From Candidatus Beckwithbacteria bacterium CG10_big_fil_rev_8_21_14_0_10_34_10 (GTDB taxonomy: Bacteria; Patescibacteriota; Microgenomatia; UBA1400), in the NCBI GenBank assembly GCA_002773945.1, contig PEZT01000025.1, forward strand, positions 1 to 42,592: DNA of 42,592 bases. Reading direction: 5' to 3'. The position numbers were made by a program, and so were the translations under genes. A model generated the notes under the pieces. That model was given only the letters and a program-made list of their open reading frames with translations, was not told the DNA's origin and ran no database searches. Below are positions 1-7,743 of this stretch, one piece after another; position 1 is the stretch's first letter; each line of letters begins with the position of its first letter.

Positions 1-1462
1 TATCGGCGTGAAGATAAGCCACTTTAAAATTATCTTTGGTTTTTTGAGGATCACTTAAAAATGAAGCTAAATCTTCAGCCATTCTTTTGGTTAGAGTAAT
101 GACTAAGGTTCTTTGTTTTTTTTGCTTTCTTTTTTTAATCTGTTTAATTAAGTCTTCAATCAAGTTATCTTCCGGTAAAACTGTAATTTTAGGGTCAATT
201 AAGCCCGTGGGCCTGATGACCTGCTGGATGACTCTATTTTTACTTTTTTTAATTTCCCAGTCTGCCGGAGTAGCAGAAACATAAATGGTTTTTTTTGTTC
301 TTTCTAAAAATTCTTCAAATCTTAAAGGCCGATTATCTAAAGCTGAAGGCAGCCTGAAACCAAAGTCAATTAAATTCTTTTTTCTGGCCTGGTCACCATA
401 ATACATTCCTCTTATTTGAGGAATAGTAACATGGCTTTCATCAATAACAGTTAAAAAGTCTTTTTTATATTGATAGTGAAAATAGTCAAGCAAAGAATAG
501 GGGGCTTGGCCGGGCTTTCTGCCGTCAAAATAGCGGGAGTAATTTTCAATCCCATTAACATAACCGGTCTCCTTAATCATTTGAAGATCAAAGTTAACTT
601 TTTTTTCAATTCTTTGAGCTTCAATTAACTGGTTTTTAGCTTCAAAGTATTTAATCTGACTTTTAAGCTCTTTTCTAATATCTTTAAAAATGGGGTTTAA
701 ATTATTAGTATCTAAAAGATAGTGTTTAGCGGCAAAAATGGAAAAAATATCAACCTTTTTTGTTTTTTTATCTCCCAGTTCTTTTATTTCAATCTTCTCT
801 ACTCCCCTAGACCCAAAGAAAAGACGAACAAGGGTAGTAGCAGTATAGGCTAAAAAAACATCCAGCCGATTACCTCTCACCCTAAAAGAGCCGGGTAAAA
901 AATCAGTAATTGCTTTTTTGTAGTAAAGATCAGCTAGTTTTCCTAAAACTTCAAAAATTGTCAGCTTATCTCCTGCTTTTAAAATCAAGGTTTTCTCTTG
1001 ATATACTTCCGGAGCCCCAATATTATAGATACAAGAAACTGAGGCAATAACAATGCTTTTTTCATATGAAAAAATATTACTGGTGGCTTTTAGTCTTAAC
1101 TGGTCAATTAAAGGGTTAATGTTTACTTCTTTAGCAATATAGGTGTCTGAGGCAGGTAAATAGGCTTCCGGCTGATAATAGTCATAATAAGAAACAAAGT
1201 AGGAAACCGGACTATGGGGGAAAAACTCTTTCATTTCCTGATAAAGCTGAGCGGCCAAGGTTTTGTTGTGGGAAATAATTAAGGTCGGCAGCTGGGTTTT
1301 TTCAATTATCTTGGCAATCGTATAGGTCTTGCCGCTGCCCGTCACCCCCAGCAAAACCTGGTTTTTTAGATTGTTTTTAAAACCTTTAATGAGTTTATCA
1401 ATTGCCTGGGGTTGGTCCCCTTTGGGCTTAAATGAAGAAATAAGTTTAAGTTTGTCTATCAT
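1..1462 (-). CDS. uvrB: Excinuclease ABC subunit UvrB (C-terminus cut by window edge)
   Basis: Read by hand from the minus strand; absent from the ORF track because it has no stop in the window. Starts MIDKLKLISSFKPKGDQPQAIDKLIKGF..., Walker A LLGVTGSGKTYTIAK, YYDYYQPEAYLPASDTYIAKE, VTIPQIRGMYYGDQARK, ATPADWEIKKS. Confidence 0.96.
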   Translation of the reverse strand, partial: MIDKLKLISSFKPKGDQPQAIDKLIKGFKNNLKNQVLLGVTGSGKTYTIAKIIEKTQLPTLIISHNKTLAAQLYQEMKEFFPHSPVSYFVSYYDYYQPEAYLPASDTYIAKEVNINPLIDQLRLKATSNIFSYEKSIVIASVSCIYNIGAPEVYQEKTLILKAGDKLTIFEVLGKLADLYYKKAITDFLPGSFRVRGNRLDVFLAYTATTLVRLFFGSRGVEKIEIKELGDKKTKKVDIFSIFAAKHYLLDTNNLNPIFKDIRKELKSQIKYFEAKNQLIEAQRIEKKVNFDLQMIKETGYVNGIENYSRYFDGRKPGQAPYSLLDYFHYQYKKDFLTVIDESHVTIPQIRGMYYGDQARKKNLIDFGFRLPSALDNRPLRFEEFLERTKKTIYVSATPADWEIKKSKNRVIQQVIRPTGLIDPKITVLPEDNLIEDLIKQIKKRKQKKQRTLVITLTKRMAEDLASFLSDPQKTKDNFKVAYLHAD

Positions 1463-1498
1463 CTTATTTTAAAATTAAAAGATTATCTTATAAAAAAT

Positions 1499-2845
1499 TT
1501 AAATTAGCTCTTTTCTTTTTTTATCCCAATATTTACTTTGACGGCAAAGCTTTTTAATATCTTTTTTATTTTCTAAAAGCTTTTCCACGACCACTTCTAG
1601 AAAAATAGTGTTTTGAGAGCCTTTAACTAAAATCACTTCTCCACCCTGAAGATTTTCTAAAAGCCAGTCGCCGGCTTGAAAACTATTTTTAAAACAAAAG
1701 CTTTTAATTTTAGCCTTAGTCTTTGGATAAACATATTTTTTTGTTTCTGGACCGACACAAACTAAAAGATCAACAAATTCTAGGATTTTTTCTGCCACTG
1801 CCTCATGTTCTTTTTTAGTTTGGCTACCCAGTTCTCTCATATCTCCAAAAACAAAGACTTTATTAGCCTTAGTTTTTAGATTTTTTAAAAGCTCTAGGGC
1901 GCCTAAAACTGCTTTTTTAGAAGCATTATAGGAAGAATCAATAATTAAAGTCTTTTTTAATCCCTTAAAAACAGACATTCTCCCCAAAGGCAAAGAAAAA
2001 TTCTTTTTAAGATTAGTTAAAGCTTTTTCAAAACTTAAACCTAAAACCAAGCCTGTTTGAATAGCAGCTGCTAAAGTAGTTACATAATATGAAGGTAAAA
2101 GAAAATTTAATTTAAGATGATAAATCTTTTTAAGGTGCTGAAAAGTAAATTCAGTTCCTTTTAAAGAATGGCTGGTTTTAATAATTTTTAAGTTATTAAA
2201 ATTTAAAGAGGCTTTTTTACCAAAATAAAAAATTTTAGCTTTAGATTTTTGAGCTTCTTTTAAAACCAAAAGGTCATCTGCGTTAGCCAAACCAATCTTT
2301 CCTTTATTAAGTTGAGTTAGTATTTTTCCTTTTTCCTGAGCAATTAGATTTAATAAAGAGTTTTGTTTCTCAAAACTTGAGCTAAACTTTTTATTTTCAG
2401 GAATAGCTTTTTCAAACTGCTGAGTATGAACCGCTAAAACATTTAGAAAAATTGATAAATCCGGTTTTATAAAGGAAAGCAAATATTTCATGTTTTTGGG
2501 CCAATAGGGTTCATCAATCCCCAGTTCAACAATATAGTAATCATATTGTTTCCAGTTGAATAAAAGCATTATTGGGACCAACAAAAAAACTCTTAACCAA
2601 TCAAGGTAAGAATAATCTTTTAAATGAAGATCTAAAATATCTAAAGGAATCCCGGTTTCACTATTAGCTTTAATTGATTTTTTTACTTTAAAGTCATCTT
2701 TTAAAACCGCTTCAATGGCATTTCTTAAGGAAGTTTTTCCAGCAGACCCAGTTAAAGCAATTATTTTAGGCTTAATTTTTAAAAGCTGAATTTTAGCTCC
2801 TACTTTAAGATAAGCTAAAAAGAATTTAATAATTATTTTTTTCAT
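1499..2845 (-). CDS. murF: Mur ligase family protein, MurF-like (UDP-MurNAc-tripeptide--D-Ala-D-Ala ligase)
   Basis: ATP-binding IIALTGSAGKTSLRNAI, central IIDSSYNASKKAVLGALELL and VFVFGDMRELG motifs typical of MurF. Confidence 0.82.
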   Translation of the reverse strand: MKKIIIKFFLAYLKVGAKIQLLKIKPKIIALTGSAGKTSLRNAIEAVLKDDFKVKKSIKANSETGIPLDILDLHLKDYSYLDWLRVFLLVPIMLLFNWKQYDYYIVELGIDEPYWPKNMKYLLSFIKPDLSIFLNVLAVHTQQFEKAIPENKKFSSSFEKQNSLLNLIAQEKGKILTQLNKGKIGLANADDLLVLKEAQKSKAKIFYFGKKASLNFNNLKIIKTSHSLKGTEFTFQHLKKIYHLKLNFLLPSYYVTTLAAAIQTGLVLGLSFEKALTNLKKNFSLPLGRMSVFKGLKKTLIIDSSYNASKKAVLGALELLKNLKTKANKVFVFGDMRELGSQTKKEHEAVAEKILEFVDLLVCVGPETKKYVYPKTKAKIKSFCFKNSFQAGDWLLENLQGGEVILVKGSQNTIFLEVVVEKLLENKKDIKKLCRQSKYWDKKRKELI

Positions 2846-2892
2846 TAGATTATATTTCGTTTAATATGTTTTTAATAAATTCATTATAAATC

Positions 2893-3513
2893 CTATTTAT
2901 AATATTTTTTTTCATTTTTAATAGTTGTTTTAGGACCGTGGCCGGAATAAATAATAGTATTTACTGCTAACTTAAGAATTTTTTTAATTGACTTAAAAAG
3001 CATTTCTTCATTGCCGCCTTCAAGATCAGTCCGGCCATAGCCGCCATGAGCAAAAAGAAGATCGCCGCTAAAAAGAATCTTTTCTTTCTGGCAATAAAAA
3101 CAAACTCCTCCCTGGGTATGGCCCGGAGTATGAATAACTTTTAAACTTAAACTGCCAACTTTAATTATCTGGCCTTCTTTTAAATATTTGTTAACTTGTG
3201 GTGCCGGTCCAACATCTGTCTTTATAAAAAAACTGGCTGTCCGAGTCATTCTTTTTAAAATTTTATTATCATCTTTATGAAGATAAAAAGGGATTTTAAA
3301 ATCTAAGCTTAATTCATTTACTCCCAAAAGGTGATCAAAATGAGCATGAGTTCCTAGAATAGCCTGAGGCTTTAATTCCAAATCATTAATCTTGTTTTTA
3401 ATAAAATCCGGGTCATCTCCAGGATCAATAATAACGGCTTCTTCAAAATTTTCATCATAAAAAAAATAACAATTGGTTTGCATCTGACCGACAACTAAAG
3501 TTTTAACTGGCAT
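2893..3513 (-). CDS. MBL-fold metallo-hydrolase (glyoxalase II-like)
   Basis: THAHFDHLLG, HTPGHTQGGVCF, FSGDLLF and SGHGP motifs. Confidence 0.9.
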   Translation of the reverse strand: MPVKTLVVGQMQTNCYFFYDENFEEAVIIDPGDDPDFIKNKINDLELKPQAILGTHAHFDHLLGVNELSLDFKIPFYLHKDDNKILKRMTRTASFFIKTDVGPAPQVNKYLKEGQIIKVGSLSLKVIHTPGHTQGGVCFYCQKEKILFSGDLLFAHGGYGRTDLEGGNEEMLFKSIKKILKLAVNTIIYSGHGPKTTIKNEKKYYK

Positions 3514-3514
3514 C

Positions 3515-4048
3515 TTAATAAAGCTCTTTTTTAATTAAAGGCGCTAAGGCTAGAATAATTGCATTAATATAGCTAGTCTCACGAGTAACCCTGTTACTGG
3601 TAAAAAAGCCAAAGGCCCCTTGCTTTTGATTAATGTTTTTTATGCCTGTTTTTTGGGATAATACCACCCCTAACTCTTTGCCCTTTAAAACCTTCTCAAC
3701 CATTTTCTCGGGTAAAACCAACTGGGAAGAAATACTAACTCCCTTTTTGTTATTTTTACTTAATATTACTACCACTCCAAAAGTTGTCCAGCCAAATGAA
3801 TGCTTTTGCATTCCCCCTTCCAGCCCTAAACTAAAATCAGCTTGAGGCTTAATTTTCAAACCATTTTTCGCCCGGTTTAAAGCACCTTTAAAAGTTTCTT
3901 TTAAAGTTAAGGGTTGAGCTGAAACTTCAGACTCTAACTTCAAACCTTTAACCTCTAGATTATTAAAATACTTTGCAAAGCCAATTTTTCCGGCTTTGAT
4001 TTTAACTGGGTTTTTAGAACCAACAATTACTAAGGTTTTCTTCTTCAT
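3515..4048 (-). CDS. DUF84 family inosine/xanthosine triphosphatase-like protein (YjjX-like)
   Basis: N-terminal VIVGSKNPVKIKAGKIGFAKYF and FSLGLEGGM match the DUF84/YjjX pattern. Confidence 0.8.
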   Translation of the reverse strand: MKKKTLVIVGSKNPVKIKAGKIGFAKYFNNLEVKGLKLESEVSAQPLTLKETFKGALNRAKNGLKIKPQADFSLGLEGGMQKHSFGWTTFGVVVILSKNNKKGVSISSQLVLPEKMVEKVLKGKELGVVLSQKTGIKNINQKQGAFGFFTSNRVTRETSYINAIILALAPLIKKELY

Positions 4049-4120
4049 CCTTCTATTTTACCATTTTAAAAAACGGGCATTTATTTTGAGATTCTCGGGT
4101 TTTAGGGTAAAATACAATGG

Positions 4121-6388
4121 ATGGAAAAAAGATATCAACCTCAGAAGCTAGAAAACAAAATCTCCAAGCTCTGGGTTTCTAAAAAAACTTTCTCATATAA
4201 ACGAGATAAAAACAAAAAGCCTTTTTCCATTATTATGCCTCCACCTAATGCTAATGCCCCCCTTCATATTGGCCATGCCATGTTTATTGCCTTAGAAGAT
4301 ATTATGACCCGCTTCAATCGGATGAAAGGCCAAGTTTGCCTTTGGCTGCCCGGAGCTGATCACGCCGGTATTTTAACCCAGGTAGTGTTTGAAAAAAAAC
4401 TGGCTTCTAAAGGAAAAACCAGGTTTGATTTAGGCAGGAGTGAATTTTACCGCCAATGTTATAGCTTTACTCAGAAAAACAAAAAACTTATGTATGACCA
4501 GCTTAAGAAAATTGGCGGCTCAGCCAACTTTGCCAAAGAAAAGTTTACTCTAGATCCTAAAATCAGCCAAGAAGTATTAAAAAGTTTTATGGCTCTTTAT
4601 AAAGATAAACTAGCTTATCGGGGCGACCGGCTGGTAAATTGGTGTCCCCGATGCATGACCGCTTTATCTGATTTAGAAGTTGAACATCTGGAGGTTAAAA
4701 CCAAGCTTTGGTTTATTAAATATCCTTTAAAAACTCATTCTCAGATTACCGGGGAAACTAGATTTTTAGTGGTGGCGACTACCAGACCGGAAACTCTTTT
4801 AGGTGATACGGCCCTGGCAGTTAATCGGAAAGATCAGCGCTACCAAATGTTTATTAACCAAAAAGCAATTTTGCCCCTTGTTAATAGACTAATTCCCATT
4901 ATTGCTGATAAAGCGGTTGATATGGAGTTTGGGACTGGGGTAATTAAAGTTACTCCCGCCCATGATCCAACGGATTGGGAAATGGGTCAAAGGCATAAGC
5001 TTAAAAAAATATCAGTTCTTGGTTTTAATAACCGCATGACCAAAAAAGCAGGCAAAGAGTATGAAGGCCTCAAAAAAAATGAAGCCAGAAGAAGGATTGT
5101 GGAATTGTTGAACCGCCAAAACCTTTTAATCAAGGTTAGGAATTACAACCATTCTGTTGGCCACTGCGAGCGCTGTAAAACAATTGTTGAACCTTTAATT
5201 TCTAAACAGTGGTTTTTAAAAACCAATAAAAGAATCAAACTTAAAAGCAAATCTTTAGAACAAAAACTGGGACGAAAACAAGTTTCTTTAAAAGAAATGG
5301 GCATTTTGGCGGTTAAAAAAAAACATCTTAAAATCCTCCCCCACCGTTTTAAAATTAATTACTTAAATTGGATGAGAAACCTTCATGACTGGTGTATTTC
5401 CCGCCAGCTTTGGTGGGGTCAGCAAATGCCGATTTATTATTGCGGCAGCAAGGGCCTTTCCCCCCTTCAAAAGCAAATGAACCCTAAACTGGCTAAAGTT
5501 GAACCCGGCTGTGGAACAGTAATTGTCAGTTTAACTAAGCCCAAAGCTTGTCCTAAATGCCGGAAAAGAAAATCTATTATTCAAGATCCTGATGTTTTTG
5601 ACACCTGGTTTTCTTCCGCCCAATGGCCGTATACCAGCCTAGGTTTTCCAAACTCCCATGACTATAAATACTTTTACCCCACATCGGTTATGGAAACCGG
5701 CTATGAAATTTTAAATATCTGGGTGGCCAGAATGATTATGATGGGCCTTTACCGGACTAAAAAAGTTCCCTTTAAAACTGTTTATCTTCATGGCTTAGTA
5801 AAAGATGCTTTTGGAGAGAAGATGAGCAAATCCAAGGGTAATGTAATTAATCCCCTGGAAGTGATTGCCAAACACGGGGCTGATGCTTTAAGAATGGCTT
5901 TAGTAGTCGGCGCTACCCCAGGTAACGATATTTCCATTGGTGAAGAAAAAATTAAAGGCTACCGTAATTTTACTAACAAAGTCTGGAATATTGGCCGCTT
6001 TATTAATCTAAATCTAAAGTCTACTAAGAAAAACATCCCTTTGTTTTCAAAAAATCTTAAAGGCTTAACTAAAGAAGATAAGCTTATTATTAAAAAATTA
6101 GAACAGCTCATTAAAGAAACTACTCTTAACTTAGAAACCTACAAATTCTCCTTAGCCGGGGAAGCTATTTACCATTTTTTATGGCATGAACTGGCTGATA
6201 AATATCTTGAGTATTCTAAAGAAAGACTTAATAAAAAAGATGTGGTGGTTTTAGCGGTTTTAAGCCATCTATATTTAAACTCCTTAAAGCTGCTTCATCC
6301 TTTTATGCCTTTTGTCACCGAAGCAGTTTGGCAGGAAATGCCAGAAATTAAGGAAAAAGTTTTAGCTTCAAGTTCTTGGCCAAAATAG
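4121..6388 (+). CDS. valS: Valyl-tRNA synthetase, short form
   Basis: PPPNANAPLHIGHA (HIGH), LPGADHAGILTQ, ALSDLEVEHLEVKTKLWFIKYPL, DWCISRQLWWGQQ, FGEKMSKSKGNVINP (KMSKS). Ends right after the anticodon-binding domain. Confidence 0.93.
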   Translation: MEKRYQPQKLENKISKLWVSKKTFSYKRDKNKKPFSIIMPPPNANAPLHIGHAMFIALEDIMTRFNRMKGQVCLWLPGADHAGILTQVVFEKKLASKGKTRFDLGRSEFYRQCYSFTQKNKKLMYDQLKKIGGSANFAKEKFTLDPKISQEVLKSFMALYKDKLAYRGDRLVNWCPRCMTALSDLEVEHLEVKTKLWFIKYPLKTHSQITGETRFLVVATTRPETLLGDTALAVNRKDQRYQMFINQKAILPLVNRLIPIIADKAVDMEFGTGVIKVTPAHDPTDWEMGQRHKLKKISVLGFNNRMTKKAGKEYEGLKKNEARRRIVELLNRQNLLIKVRNYNHSVGHCERCKTIVEPLISKQWFLKTNKRIKLKSKSLEQKLGRKQVSLKEMGILAVKKKHLKILPHRFKINYLNWMRNLHDWCISRQLWWGQQMPIYYCGSKGLSPLQKQMNPKLAKVEPGCGTVIVSLTKPKACPKCRKRKSIIQDPDVFDTWFSSAQWPYTSLGFPNSHDYKYFYPTSVMETGYEILNIWVARMIMMGLYRTKKVPFKTVYLHGLVKDAFGEKMSKSKGNVINPLEVIAKHGADALRMALVVGATPGNDISIGEEKIKGYRNFTNKVWNIGRFINLNLKSTKKNIPLFSKNLKGLTKEDKLIIKKLEQLIKETTLNLETYKFSLAGEAIYHFLWHELADKYLEYSKERLNKKDVVVLAVLSHLYLNSLKLLHPFMPFVTEAVWQEMPEIKEKVLASSSWPK

Positions 6389-6412
6389 AATTTTTAGTGT
6401 TATACTAGTTTT

Positions 6413-6922
6413 ATGAAGTCTTTTCTTAAAATATGGTTAACTATTTTATTAAGTTTAATTATTGTTTTAATCCTGTTTCAAATCTTGACCCCTAAAAACG
6501 ATCTTTTAAAAGCCAGTTTAAATCTAAACTATTTCCCCTTTTTTCCTCAAAGTCATTTAAAAATGGCTCAAACTTTGTTTAAAAACAACTATGAAAAAGA
6601 GGCTAAAATTGAGCTTCAAACAGCTAAAGATCTTTATCTTAAAGTTTCTTGGTTTGATTTTACCAAAAAAACAAAGGCAGAAATTGAAAAAACAGCAATT
6701 CTATTAAATCAATCAGAAAAAATTAGAAAAGAAATTAGTAATTTGGAAATAATTCTTAGAACCAAACCCCAATACCGCGATCTTAATTTAAAACTCTCTC
6801 TTTTAAATTTTCAACTTAAAAATGATACTGCTGCTTTATCTTGGTGGGAAAAAGCTTTTTATCAAGACCCCAATAATAAAGAAGTTCAAACGGTGGGAAA
6901 AATAGTTAAACTTAAAAACTAG
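6413..6922 (+). CDS. Membrane-anchored small protein with TPR-like C-terminus
   Basis: Single N-terminal TM (IWLTILLSLIIVLILFQIL), helical repeats ending LSWWEKAFYQDPNNKEVQ. Confidence 0.6.
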   Translation: MKSFLKIWLTILLSLIIVLILFQILTPKNDLLKASLNLNYFPFFPQSHLKMAQTLFKNNYEKEAKIELQTAKDLYLKVSWFDFTKKTKAEIEKTAILLNQSEKIRKEISNLEIILRTKPQYRDLNLKLSLLNFQLKNDTAALSWWEKAFYQDPNNKEVQTVGKIVKLKN

Positions 6923-6925
6923 AAG

Positions 6926-7660
6926 TTATTTTTTCTTTTCTTTGGAGGCTTGAGGAGCCCCTTCTTCTGCCTCTTTTTTAGTTTCTTCAGGCTTGGCTTC
7001 TCCTTCTTTCGCCCCCTCGCCCTCTTTTGCTTCTCCTTCTTTTTTCTCTTCATCTTCTTCTCCTGGAGTTTCAGCCTCTACTGGTTTTTCCTCTTCCTTT
7101 TTAGGCTCTTCTACCTGAACAACCAGCTGATCTTTATCTTCCAGCAAGATTTTAACCTTAATCTGATCAATTTTTAAATCTTTTAAAGCAATCCCTTGGC
7201 CGATTTCCTCAATTTTAGAAATATCAATTTTGAATTTGTCAGGTAAATCAGCCGGTAAAGCTTCGACTTCAATCTCATCCATTAAAAGAACTAAAACTCC
7301 ACCTTTTGTGACTGCCGGTGCTTCTCCTATAAGCTCGACCGGAATATTAATTTGAACTTTAGCTTTTAAGTCTACTTGGCGGAAATCAGCATGAAGGGGC
7401 TCATCAGTAACTGGGTCTTTTTGCAACCGGTGAATTAAAACTGGTCTGGTTTTGGTTTCTTTATCTAGACTTAACTCAACAATATTAGTTTCCCCGGCTT
7501 TTTTATATATTGCTAATAGGTCTTTTAAGGAAACAGCCACTGCCTGAGATTTTAAGCCTTTGCCATAAATATTAGCTGGTAACTGACTTTCAGCCCGTAG
7601 CTTTTTGACCTTACGGCCCAAAACTTTTCTTATATTAACTTTTAGGTTTAAATCTGTCAT
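6926..7660 (-). CDS. rplY: 50S ribosomal protein L25/CTC with long charged C-terminal tail
   Basis: MTDLNLKVNIRKVLGRKVKKLRAESQLPANIYGKG..., VLIHRLQKDPVTDEPLHADFRQVD, VLVLLMDEIEVEALPADLPD. The track start at 7699 is probably too early; the internal Met at 7660 fits the family N-terminus. Confidence 0.9.
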   Translation of the reverse strand: MTDLNLKVNIRKVLGRKVKKLRAESQLPANIYGKGLKSQAVAVSLKDLLAIYKKAGETNIVELSLDKETKTRPVLIHRLQKDPVTDEPLHADFRQVDLKAKVQINIPVELIGEAPAVTKGGVLVLLMDEIEVEALPADLPDKFKIDISKIEEIGQGIALKDLKIDQIKVKILLEDKDQLVVQVEEPKKEEEKPVEAETPGEEDEEKKEGEAKEGEGAKEGEAKPEETKKEAEEGAPQASKEKKK

Positions 7661-7743
7661 GAACTTATAGAGTTTAACAAAAATATTAAAAAAATGCAAT
7701 CACAGGCTTACTTACAATATATTAATGTGTTTTAAATAGCAAT

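Noticed and set aside
87-284. 65-aa plus-strand ORF
   Set aside because: Antisense to the clear uvrB reading frame; composition reflects shadow coding.
6950-7177. 75-aa Phe-rich plus-strand ORF
   Set aside because: Antisense of the Glu/Lys-rich L25 tail (GAA/AAG codons read as TTC/CTT).
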